Origin: Liolophura sinensis
Lineage: Eukaryota; Mollusca; Polyplacophora; Chitonida; Chitonidae
Length of the DNA: 64,000 bases
Assembly (NCBI RefSeq): GCF_032854445.1
Contig: NC_088302.1
Span: 44,244,645 to 44,308,644, forward strand
Reading direction: 5' to 3'
Part shown: piece by piece, positions 1 through 12,700 of the stretch
How the letters are laid out: the number at the start of each line of letters is the position of its first letter
Position numbering within the stretch: position 1 is the stretch's first letter
Translations under genes and position numbers: made by a program
Notes under the pieces: generated by a model
Told to the model about the DNA's origin: nothing
The model's database searches: none
The model's input: only the letters and a program-made list of their open reading frames with translations

Positions 1-3000
1 GGGTAAAAACAAGGGCTGATAACTCTGGTATGAGGGCCTGTGGTATAACATTATCATTTGGTAGATCTCTTTCGAAGACAAGATATTCTGTCTTCATGTG
101 CTAAATTTTTTCTGTCTTTAATTACTTAAACTAACTCTACTCCATTTTTATCCCTGTCATATAATTGCACCTCCTCTGCATGTCCTTAGTCCCCTCGTCA
201 ACAAACTGGTTGTCATAGTGAATATTGTTATACCAAATAATTTGTGAATACATGCGCATCCTTGTAAGTGCTCACTCATGGCTTGTGCTGACATTATAAC
301 AGCACTAATGTGATGATTGTGTGTTGTTAACACAGACTACAGAATGTTGGTTAATACACTAAGGTAATTAACGAGTTTACACAGATAGAGTTTTCCACTA
401 CCTGTGTTGAAGTTGTAGATATTTCTGCAATATTCCTACAAATTGCAAAGAAAATTTAAAGTGAAAGTATGTGTCAAACTTTCCTGGTTTGTATTGAAGA
501 TCTTACCAAGCAAGAAGCATTTGCCCGATACAGTATCTTAGAATGTACATGTATTCATGCCACTATCATGGTGTTAACAGAAAAGCTGATCAGACATATT
601 TGATGTTCGAAATTGTGTATGTAGCACAGTGTTTATCACTAACATGCTCTTTATGTGTGTTTTGTGAAGGAGTTTACTTTACACCTGGGTCATTCAGTTG
701 TAGTGTGGATACAAGTGTGTATACACAGGTGTGGCTGACAAGGTGCTGCTTCTGTCTACCTAATGTATGTACATTGGTAAAATCTGAAAATATGTGCTGG
801 GTGGGATAGTTTTGCACGTTTTTTTTTTGTTTTTTTTTAAGGTGGATGAACATGTGCCCGAGATAGCTCAGGGGTTTTCTGTTTTTCATATACATGTATG
901 AGGATGTGCAAATAAATGTTAAAAAGTAACTTTTTCCCACAATTGTGTGTAGCTGTGAAGGGAGGCATACATGTAAAGACATGGAAAACTTGTATCCGTG
1001 TGAATGAAGCTGTAGATAGATTGCAAATGTGTAGTGTAGATTGAAAATGGTAGTGTACCAGATAATGCCAATTGCAGCTTGTTGTGTGCATTTGGTAGTG
1101 TAGGCCAGTGATTTGCTGAAGTTACAGTTCCGATGGTAGGAAACTTGGTAAAACAGTGTCTCAAGTACAAACTATAAAGGTATCTTATTTTGATTTTCAT
1201 TCTATTCCATTCCGTTATCTGTAGCAGGGATAAGGATCTGAGCTTTGTGTATCTTGTGTGTGTCTATTTTGTATGCCTCCTTTCTCCATACTCATGGTGA
1301 GAACGAGCTCACCAGAAAAGTTATTAAAGCAAACATGTACAGTTATTTCCGAAGTTTTGTTCAAGATGTGATCATTTCACATTGATGTGATCAAATCTTT
1401 GTAGTTCGTCCGTCTTAATAATGCTTATGTAATGAGACTCGTAGCTTACCTTTAGCAAGATTCTGTGTGGGGAAAACTAAACCGAGATAAAGTGTGCAAA
1501 GATGTCCTTGTTTCTTTGGATTCATTTGGTGTGCAAGTAGGGTGCTGCACTGTCCTTGTTCAACTCTTCAGTGAAGTGTACATGTGAAGCTAGCTGATTG
1601 TGAGGTGTACGTGTAGATGCTCAGATGTTCTGTGCCAGGGTGAGCGCTAATATAACTGCTAGAAGTTCAGTGCATGCTGGAAACCTGTGTAAATGGAAAA
1701 GGGCATTAAACTGCTGTCATTGAACTTTGGACTGAATTTTTCATCATAGGTTTTTCATCAAAGACTTCCTAGATTAATGATGAAAAATATCATGACAAGT
1801 TTTACAACAGCGGTTCCACATATATATCTATATATATACATGCACAAGCCTGAATGTGGCAGATGATCTGTTTTTATGAGTGGAGCTGACCAGAATTAAG
1901 ATACATGAGACATCTGTCTGCTTGTGTTATATTGTGCTACTCAGTTAACACTAGCAGAACCCTTCCCTGACAATGGCATGTATTCCTAGGGGGTGTACGA
2001 TGCAAAATGTACCAACTGTATATACCTCAAGGCAATCCTCATAATCAGAATTACATTTGTAAGTGGTTCCCTTTTGAATATGCTGCAGTGATATTGTCAA
2101 TAAATGACCATTCAAAAACATCCTCTTCTAGAGTTTCTCATTTCTTTTCGCTCGCCATTTTAACCTAGCCATTTATACCTGGCCTAAACTGAGTTTTAGG
2201 TATGGCAGCGTGACCCAGGAAACCCTGTCTCCACTGTCGACCAGTCAGTGTCGATTCTGTATGCCTTAAAGTTTATCAAGGATGAATTGGGAATTCTGCC
2301 TGCCTCTCTGCTGTAGCTTGGTGAGTAAGGTGCGCAACTCTGAACCTTGAGGCACACAAGTCCTTGGTTCAAGCCCAGAATTGGACATTGAATTCATAGA
2401 TTTTCTGAATCTCGCTATAGTACAACTTTGGTGCGAAGAAGTGGAGGATATAGTTTATCTAATGCGGAATCCCACTTATCAGCGTGAATGACATAAAAAA
2501 TGATAGGATGGACACATAAACACGAGTCCAATAACCTGCAATTTTGCTCTAAAGTGTGATTTCATCTTATGTGACTGATATGCCAGAAGTGGTTGGCATT
2601 GCTCTATACCCTTTTGTTAGTTTAAGACCACTCGTCTTCTAAGAGTGATGTGGCGATTTTGCTAGAGACAGTATATGATTTCATATAATTGCATGGTAGG
2701 CTAGGGGTTAATTTTCTGCCTTGTCCATAACGTAGACACAGGTTTTACCAGTACAATGTAAATTTTTATGGGTTAGACATATCCTCAAATTAAATTAGAA
2801 TTTTTGTGGAATATTTTGAAATATATATATGTTTTTTTTTTGTAACATATAGAGACAGGATATTTTGTGGACTCATGAGAGCAAGTTGTTTTTGGCGCCT
2901 TGATATAACTTTTGAAGGACACAGTTTCCGTGGACCCCTGTCCCTTCCAACGTAAGAATTTTAACATTTGATGACTTAATTAGAACACCAAATTTCACGT

Positions 3001-4400
3001 ATAATACACTGACATGTTGAAGGAGTTTCTCTCCAAGCTTGGTGATCAGATATTGTTTGACTAGGTTGCAAACAACAGTTTTTTTTTAGCGACCTTAAGT
3101 TTGGCGAAACATCCGCCATTGTTAATATTTTGAAGTGACAAATTCGAGTAGAGTTTCCATTACTTTTGGACATATTCTTGCTGTAACAAACCACGTACGG
3201 CATCTTTCCAGTTAAAACAACATTAGTACTCACTGACTGTGGCATGATTTTGGCATAAAACATCCTTTATACCAAGTTTAAGACACTAAATCATTTTTGT
3301 GGTTGTTGTTGTTGTTTCGCCGCGCACGATCGTCGTTCACGGTGAACTGCCGCTAGACGAGGTTGTCTACTTTACGACATCCTTTAGTGTTAAACTCATA
3401 TTGAAGAGTTTCAAAAGGGGCATTAACTTGTATTTGCGAAAGTAAATAGTTTCACTCCACAGGCTCATCTCCTTTCTACCTACAAGTTATTGTTCATCTT
3501 TCCATTATTAAGAAAAAAAAGAAAGAAAAAAAAAATGTGCCATGACATTAGATACGCATGTACATGTATAGTATTTCTATAAACAGATGTTGTACTTTGG
3601 TATTAGCCAATCAGTGCTCTGAGTACCATCCTTGGTACTCATGAATATTTATGAGCGTAGACTATAAATACTGGGCAAATTCCCACTTTTAGTCCCAGAT
3701 GATCTCGGACCACCGTCGTGTTAACATCTAAATTTCCACCTAGTTAGCTTTCTAAGGCAGGTATTTTACATGTATATAAGCAGTGTGAAGTGGTAGCTAG
3801 ATAAGTTGTCAGCACTGAAGTGGGATTTCAGCTTTAGAGCATACCTAGAGACAGTGGGACTGCTAGTTCCAAATTGTGACACAAGTGTTCCCAGGCTGTG
3901 GGACTGACTTTCCCAGGCTGTGGGACTGACTTTCCCAGGCTGTGAGACTGATATTCCCAACCATGATTGAGACAGTATATCTCAATAGTTTGTCACTGGG
4001 ATTTTCTGGACCAAAATTTTATAATTCCCAAGTATGAGCTGAAACATTTATACTGGGAGAATTTGTGCATAAGTGCCCCTGAGCAATCGTGGGACTGGGA
4101 TTCCCAGTTTCAGCACAGTGAGACACCGAGTCCCAGAATTTGAAACTCGTTTTCCCAAGTTATTACTGGACCAATTCTGGAACTGTTACTCCCAGAGAAG
4201 ACCTGAAAGTATTATTTACGGATAATGTCCCCACACATGGCTGACATATTGTCTATATGACACCAGTAGGACATACCACTATCACAGCAGTACTAGGTTT
4301 AATACCTCCCTGAGATATCCCTAACACAGTTATCTGAACCATCTGAAGTACAGATGTTGTGCTTGTACACAGTACTGGCACTTTTACCTATATATATATC
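1..4400. other. No recognised gene; possible long 3' UTR at left
   Basis: No convincing coding exon is visible on either strand. The first 2.1 kb is T/G-rich on the plus strand, lacks any long ORF and ends near an AATAAA at 2099-2104, so it could be the 3' UTR of a plus-strand gene starting left of the window; this is inference only. A tRNA-like stretch lies near 2310-2390 (A-box-like TAGCTTGGTGAG and B-box-like GGTTCAAGCCC), probably an old SINE. Short ORFs here are of the length expected by chance. Confidence 0.4.
3840..4210. repeat. Degenerate minisatellite with TTCCCAG/GGGACTG units
   Basis: From 3890 to 3960 a unit of about 24 bp (GGCTGTGGGACTGACTTTCCCA) is repeated nearly perfectly two to three times. 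More diverged GGGACT and TTCCCA words continue to about 4210. The unit carries short self-complementary words (TGGGA/TCCCA), so single strands could fold. Confidence 0.6.
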
Positions 4401-4983
4401 AACATACTCCTGTCACTCTATTTTAATAAAACTGTTGCTGCTGTTTGTTGAACTTTAAAAATCGGACTTTTCTTGGTTATTCGAAGTTCAGAGCTAACTA
4501 GTGGTTTTCCCAAACATACTACTGAATGACACGGACTGACCGAGCTGACATTCAAAAGAATCCATAGTAGCGAACGTCTCCAGCAGTATACAGATATTGT
4601 TCCAGAGTTCGACACTGGGTGATTCATGCTACCAATATTGTGCTTTCCCCTGTAGTAAATGGTGTGATTTGGAACTGGGATATCTGTATCGTTAAGAAGA
4701 TATATACATAAAAACAAAATCGCTACAGTATGCAAGCAAGTCGACATCAAACATAGCAAAAACGCAATGTTCAGCATTAACTTGCCGTGGCGCATCGTAT
4801 ATCGTGATAAATTCTCCATCAAACATCTGCAATATAGTTTGTATCTGGGTATAGTACTGATTCCCATGAAACCTATAGAGGCCAAGAGGTTTGTGTTCTA
4901 CCGCCGCACAATGACCCGGGCGCCTCTCGCCATTGCGATCACTGTGAATGATCGCACTGTGAATGATCTGTCACAAGATGCTA

Positions 4984-5099
4984 ACAACCTGCAAATGGCT
5001 GTGGGTTAGAATTTGGTTTCCTCCCACCATAATGCTAGCCGCCATTGTGTAAAGGAAATATTCTTGAGCGCGGCGTAAAACACCCAAAGAAAATAAATA
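4984..5099 (+). mobile_element. SINE family A, 3' part
   Basis: Matches the 3' half of the full-length SINE at 32963-33231: the CCTGCAAATGGCTGTGGGTT segment, TTTCCTCCCACCATAATGCT, GAAATATTCTTGAG and an A-rich AATAAAT end. The tRNA-like head is missing, as expected for 5' truncation. Confidence 0.75.
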
Positions 5100-6214
5100 C
5101 TGTTCTTTACAATAACGTCGCTTTCAACCTTGTTGTCACATGATGGAATCTGTCTGTAGGTAGCTGGTCTCCAAGTGATTTATTATTTTATATATTTAAT
5201 GCATCAGAGTAATTATCCAATGCTGTTAGCGTTTGGAAGTACAAGTGAGGTGGAATATAATCAACCATGTGTGTAAACTACTTTTGAATCATTGCAATGG
5301 GGACCTGTCATATGCCCGGCAGCAGGATCTTGACATCAAATGTCCCATCCCATCATTATGACATCACATAAAAGACTATACAACATTACAATAGAAACTG
5401 ATAGATTGTAACACTGTAGATGTTGAGTGACAATCCACTTTTGACGTAACAATGGCTAAATGTCCTGTTTCACTTAAGCGCCAACTCACAGGATAAAAAA
5501 ATATGCCACCTCCCCATTTGCTTCTGTGCCTTGAGAAACTGACAAAGTAAACGGCAGTATTTTCATACCCCATATGCTTTAATACTAAAATAAAGGACAG
5601 ACACCTGTCAAGTGAGATAGATCCTTGAAAAGGGAGGCAACCTATGCGTTAAGAAAATATGGAATTGTGCTGCCAACCACACTATACACAACACAATATG
5701 GATACTCCTAGTCAGAAATGACACTGGGTCAACAACAGTACCAAGACGCACAGGTTTCTCTTTAGACAGGCCAGTGAAAGATATTCCAAAAAGATGTTGC
5801 CCCTGAGCTTGGTGGTAAAATTATTTCTCTATTTTGATTCACACCCATTACAAATCAGATTCAGTAGAAAACTCAAGTACACCATGTATATAAATGCCCT
5901 TCATTGTCCAAACAACAATGATAACAAGAAGACAACATGTGCAAACAGTGATATTTATTTAATGTATAACTATTTTCAGGCTAAGCTGTATATTTTTAAA
6001 ATGTGAGCATTACTTAAAATAATTTTTAAGTACTAATTAATTAAAATGAGGTTTCCCTATGACATTTCCCCCCTAATCCCTCAAAAATTTATCGTGCAAT
6101 TTTCCACATACAATGAACTAGAAAGATGATCATGATGGTGTCAGGTAAAAAGGGTTTGCACATTAAACAGCTGAATACCTATGTATCCATATGTACAGAA
6201 TATGTATATAATTC

Positions 6215-6370
6215 CGAACTGGATAACTGAACACTGTACAGAACTTCTGGATAACTGAACACTGTACAGAACTTCTGGATAACTGAACATTGTACAGAAC
6301 GTCTGAATACCTGAACAATGTTCGGAACTTCTGAATACATGGATATTGTTCAGAACTTTTAAACACCTGG
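6215..6370. repeat. 29-30-bp tandem repeat downstream of FRG1
   Basis: About five copies of a unit containing TACAGAACTTCTGGATAACT and GAACACTG, nearly identical at 6230-6300 and more diverged toward 6370. It lies about 100 bp beyond the likely FRG1 polyadenylation site (FRG1 reads leftward). Confidence 0.8.
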
Positions 6371-6468
6371 ACAGCTTACTAAGTTTAAAAGCTTTTCAGT
6401 GGCACTAATGGATATCAGTCACCCATGCCAGTACTGAGTAAACTGTATATATTGTATAGACATGGGGC

Positions 6469-6474
6469 TTTATT
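6469..6474 (-). promoter_or_regulatory. Candidate FRG1 polyadenylation signal
   Basis: AATAAA on the minus strand (TTTATT on the plus strand), about 300 bp past the FRG1 stop codon. It is the first canonical hexamer I noticed downstream of the stop; use is inferred. Confidence 0.45.
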
Positions 6475-6770
6475 TGTCACTGAAAAGGGACATTACTCTG
6501 CACATTTTAACAGGAATATTTCCTAGTTTGATGAATGCCTGACAATTCTATAGTTTGACAAACATTTCACAATTTTCCTCACATACTTGAACGTGGTTAT
6601 TCATGGAAGCATGGAAATGGTTGTCTGGGTATGTTTATCCACACTTTTTGAGGTACATCATATGTCCAATTCTACAATCAATCAGTGAAGGAATTATCGC
6701 AATAATGTGCTCTCCAGTCTCCATATTCTGGTCCATCACAATGAAGCTGACCTCAGGTTTGGACTGCCAA

Positions 6771-9700
6771 TCACTTACAGTATCTATCAGCCTTCATTTT
6801 CTCTCGCCTGTGAAAAGCAAATCAGATCAAGCAAATAATAACCAGCGGGAACTCTTTCACCTGATTCAGGTCTAGTTTGGACTCTGGTCATGCACGTCAG
6901 CTCAATGTGAATGTTCTTCAAATTGATAGGACCTGTATGTAGACACGGTTTATTCAATAACATTTAATTCTCGCTCTATAGCAGATTATCGTTCGTGGGA
7001 AGGTCTGCCAGCATGGTTGGGCGTTTCCCCTGAGCTGCTCCCAGTTTCTTCCCACCATGATGCTGGTGACGTCGTATATGTGAAATATTCTTGTGTATGA
7101 TGTAAATGAAATACACCAATGAAATAAATAAATAAATAAATATATGGGATTATCCAGATTGATCAGTTGTGGCTTTATGTCATGAGGTTTGTCAGGTGGC
7201 TGACATTATGTGGTATCTCTGTCACAAGGCTTGTGAGGTGCCTGACAAGGTGACGTGGTTATAGAGCCCAAGGTTAAGGTGCTTGTTTTTCAGTCATGAG
7301 ACCATACAAGGTTTGGTTGAAATCCTACAGGGAATTTGTAGACACACCTGCTCTCAATGTTTGTGGTGCCTTTGTGACAATAAATGGTCAATGGCTCTCG
7401 CTTGCACAGTCTAACATTCACTGAAAAGCCCTTGCCTTCCACCGATATAGTGTGTGTATTGGAAAGTTCTTCAGAGGTCAGAGGTCAAAGGTCAATGGGT
7501 TTACATATACAAATGACTGCCATCATATAGGTGGAAAATTCATGATTAGGTAATACTAAATAGGAGTAGTGATTAACAGGCAAATAAATAACAGATTTAC
7601 CTGTCTAACAGAGCCTCATGTAAACTCCCATCTTTCTTTGCCTTCTTTAACTCTGATACATCTCCTGCATTTACTCTTAACCGCCTGTCCTGAAAACTCT
7701 GAAACTTTTTCCTGTCAGGGAAAATAAAACAATATTTTTTCTACAGTAATGTGTAATACCTGTGTAAAGGGATGTAACCTTCTCCTCATGATACATGCAC
7801 TACATAAATTTAATGCAGTAACACCTAATATATTGTGGATTGATCAATATCAACTTTCAACAATTTATCCAGTTTCAGCAGCGCAATCCACAAACTAACT
7901 TTCAACTTTAAGACGTCTAAATCTTTCGGACATTAATCCAATATGGCTGTCAAGTCATGACTGGTCCAAGTAAAATTTTTCCACACAGAAACTCTCACTC
8001 CTTGATGTTGCCAAAGTAAAATCTCATATTATTTTCTTAACACATACAATAGTAGCTTGCACAAATACAATATGGCTTCCAGTCTTGTGCCTTAAGGCCC
8101 TAATAAACATAAATACATACAATTTAAAAAATATGATGAAAGGATTTCTGATTAATTGAATTACATATTTAACATTTAAAGGTTCTTCAGATATCCAGGA
8201 CTCCAATAAAAATAGACAGTATATGTTTTGACCAACACATAAATTTGCACATTAAATCACTGATGCTGGTGTGAGAATTCCTGACCTAATTCTGTAAAAC
8301 CCCTATGTACATGTATTCATACTCAGTTCTTGATGTAAGATGGCACTCTGTTGAAAGTGAGGCATGGCAATTGACGCTCATTGTTTCTCCATGGGCAATC
8401 TCTTCACAATGAACACTTACACATAATTAATTTCTACATCTTTCATCTTGCCTCTTTCTTCTTTTGGCTTCTGATCTTCTTCCGATTCAGTCCCAATAGC
8501 AGCACAACATCGAATCTACAACACCACAACACAAATTTTTTAATGTGAGCTAAAAAACTTAGTATTGGCTGCAAGGCTATGTAGAATGTAGTAATGTAGT
8601 TCAGATTTTTGAGAAACCATTCCTAACACTTTGTTAAAAGGATTCGTCCAGATTTAGCTACTTGTGCTAAATAGAAAGATTATAACCTGTTTCAACAGTA
8701 TGTTTGTACTGTGAGGGCTTCTGACAACTATAATTATGACTTTAAACACACCCAAAACAATAGATTTGCTATGCTCACTGAGCTATAGGCGGCCACCCAG
8801 TAAAGCTCAGTGGGTGACTTCATGGATGGCCAACCCAAGTTTAGCTGGCCTAAATAACACGAGAATTCATATCAAAATGATGTCATTTGTTAGATGGATT
8901 CTAGCTACACAGAGGTAAATATGAATCCATAATGGACGACTTTGAAATTCCGATTTATGACACTGACTTCTGGCCAGACTTCACATTCCAAGTTTTCAGA
9001 CGTTGAATTTGATCTTTGTTCAGGCATTTCCAACCGCAGGACTGGTAAGCTATCACTTTATCCTGTGTTACACTGTAGGCCTGTATTTTGTATGTACAGG
9101 GTGTCCCGGAAGTCAACCATCCAGGATGAGGTTGAATGCTTGAGCTACAGAGCAGTTTGTTGCCCCATCTCTTCCAAACATAAAAACCAATTCAACCCTT
9201 TCTTGTAGTGTTAGTTTATTAGCCATAATTAACTCTGACAGAGAGAAAAAAATTTCAAATCAGTACTAAATCTGAAACACAGAAAAAAAATAAAAATCAG
9301 GATGGTGCTCAACTTCTGGGACACCCTGTACATCACATGATATTTACTATTCTTTCCTTCTGCCCACCTGAAATAAATATCATTCTATTCCCCTAGTGAT
9401 GCTGAATTCATAAACCTATGCAATGACAACTACCTGTACATGTTATTGTTGACATTCGGAATAGTCTATGTCTATTTGGGCCCTACAGTTGCATGCAATA
9501 TAAATACATGTGCGATGCGAATGTCTAGGTTTAGTGTACAGAGACTTGTTATCTGTCAGTTTTCAGTTCAATTTAATTATAGTATTTTATAACCACTGTG
9601 TGCAGGTGTCCCTGTGGAAATTGCCTAGAGATGCCAAAGGAAACGGAAAGTCTGTTGTTGTGTAGAAGTCAGCGAGGTTGAAGGGAGAGACTTGGAGAAG

Positions 9701-12700
9701 GGGGAATTATCGTGCCTATGTCAACATCGGGGATTTCAGACAAACTGTCTCAATAAAGACGTCCTGGGTTGTGTCTGTCACCATGGGTATAGCTTCAGGT
9801 TTTAGTCGACTGCTGTCCCCATCGTAGCCAAATCTTTCGAGTTCAACCATATTGTAGCTTTCTGCTGGAAAATGGTGAGAGTAGATCCAGCTGTATTCAG
9901 TGGGTATAAAACCCGTCTGTCTTATGCTGTGAATCCATGCTTTCTTGAGGGCAAAATTGCCTGAAAACTTGATGTAAATGTAAATCCAGGGTTCTTCAAC
10001 CACCTGTTTTAACAACTGTATGCAGGACAGCAAACCATTTCATGGAGAACTAAGTAACAAAACTCTGATAGCTCATAAAGTTTGGTCTTGTATGACGTCA
10101 TTCTGCAAGGACTACCGAGTGTTGGCAGGAAAAAAGCATTATCTAGTGATTTCCAGTGCCATAGTACTCACATTAATATTCCTTTTTCCAATATTTTTGT
10201 ACACTCAATTTAACAATATATACAGGCATAGCTAATTATGAATAAATAACCAACCTGGACACTAGTCCTTTAACACTGATTCTTATACACAATACAGTAA
10301 GTCAGGAATTCAGTAATTTATAGTACTTAACATGTACACACAGGCTAAACGATGGAATATCACCCCCTCCTGTTCTGTTCTATATGTGTGCAAACCCTGA
10401 CCTCAATACATAAAGTTCTTTTTAAAAAACGGCCCCTAAGACTTGATTAAATGCTTCTTGTGACGTCACTCTATTCAGAAAACCGTAATTTCTTAGTCAG
10501 AAAAGTACGGCATATTTCCATATTCGTCTGGCAAATAAGATAATGCATGTAATACTTTCTTCGTGTAAGACGAACCAATCAGTGTCCCATGTTTAACCTG
10601 GGTAGGCACCCCACTACTTACACATTTGCTGTGATGTCACACTATCATCTGCACAGTTGATTATTTTTCAAGAACCCTTAATTACGAGTTTGTGGTTTGA
10701 GTGGTGATGGGTGACGACTTGTCCCACCGGAGCGCGCCTTCGCCTGACACGCAGTAGTGCAGGATTCTAACTCACGAACACAGGGATTTAGAGCACTCCA
10801 TTATCCCACTGAGCTATCCAGAAAGACCATGCATCTTTCTCCGTTTAGACGAATTTAAACATTTGTTGTGACGTCAATCCTTTGTCTAACTGATCGTAAC
10901 AGTGTCATATACCAAAAGTCCATATGTTTCTAATCAATGTGAAACGCATTTTCTAACAGTTTCGTTCTTCCCCTTCATTTCAAATACACCAAACTTGGCC
11001 AGTGTGAGAAAAGGCATCAATTCTCTCAGGCACAAATATGAACAGCAAGGTGAACTGGTGGTCTAATCTGTGGCATTCTGATTATGATCATGGATATCTT
11101 GAGGCCTCGTTGTGTCAAAGTGACAGAGATTGTATAATCTACTATCAGACTTCCCTAGTTAACATGTAAGCTTCAATCCATTCAGATTTACTCTCCTGCT
11201 TAACTAATCGTAAGCCAAGTCACTACCCATAATCTTACACACCCAGTAGTAATCTATACAGTGAACAAGCGACTAGACTCCCAGTGGATAAAAGCTGTAA
11301 TGCTGTTGTACTAAAACTTCATGTAACATTATCATGAAAGACCAACCATGCTACATATTATATTCCACTATGCAAATAATGCCGCTCAGCTGGCACGAAA
11401 GAGCATTCACTAACGCTAATTGTGATGTAACGTTTTTTTTTATTATTTGTTTGATGCGATCCATCAAACAGAATCGAAAGATGTTACAGTACCACAACAT
11501 TTAAGTAGGACTGGGTTATGAAGATACCATTACCCTCCAAATCGGACACGAGCTTTGAGACACATGAGCGACCAGATCTCTTATACAGGCTTAGTGGTCA
11601 AGGAAAAGTTTTAACCACCTGCATCTGAATTGTTGATTCAAGCATATATTGGCCATATCGCCATACATAAAGAATCAGAGCTAAAACATAGCTCCCATAC
11701 TCTCTGCGACAAAGTCATCCGCGCTTCACACCTCATACTTTCTCATCCAGGGATTCAGCCTTTCTCCACACCTTCTTATGCACAATACACTAAGTCAGCA
11801 ATTCAGTAATTTACTGTACTTAATATTCACACATCCAATCAACGATGGAATATCTCCCTTGTGCTATTTTGCTCTACATGTGTGCACACCCTGGGCTCAA
11901 TACCTGCAGTACTTTTTGAGATACCACCCCTACCATTTTGTTTAACACTGCGTTCTCTATTATTGGGTACGACATAAGCCACATCTGTACTTTATATAAA
12001 AAAATAAATGAACAATTTGCGATTAATGTGTCTGACAGATGATAGCACATGTAATATTCTACTTTGAGAGGGGGCTTGTTCCTTATTGTTGTTGGGTGAC
12101 AACAGTCTTTACTACTTCGTACACTGAATTAGAATCAAACCACAGCCAATGAAGTAACTGCAACGCCTTTTAATCACCTTTACGTTAATCGCCTTTTTAG
12201 CACATAGACACCAAAGTAAATCGCCAGACAAACACTGAAGAAACCACCAGTCAGTGTATGTAGTGTCTGTAACACCTTGTCTTGACACTGAAAAGACAAA
12301 CACTGAACAAACCACCGGTCAAGGTATGTAGTATCTGAAACACCTTGTCTTGACACTGAACAAACAAACGCTGAACAAACCACTGGTGAATGAGATATCT
12401 GTAACACAGTGTAATAACATAACAGATAAACACTGTATAAATCATCCGTGAATATGGCAAATGTAATAGTGTAATGACATAATACACACTGAAATGAATA
12501 AATCAACAGTGAACATGGTAACTGTAACATACTGTAATGATGTACCTTCAATACATGTAAAATGCAATGACGTAACTGTAACACAGTGTAATGATGTGAC
12601 TGTAACACGGTGTAATGGCATAGCTGTCACACAGTGTAATGATGTAACTGTCACACAGTGTAATAACACAGCAGATGATCACTGGGAGGTACCTGAAGCA

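Noticed and set aside
4418-4867. Minus-strand ORF with a hydrophobic segment resembling a type II membrane anchor
   Set aside because: No recognised domain after the hydrophobic stretch, no splice or promoter support, and the composition fits chance.
10746-10830. Functional tRNA gene on the minus strand
   Set aside because: The arms do not pair properly; A- and B-box-like words alone fit a SINE head.
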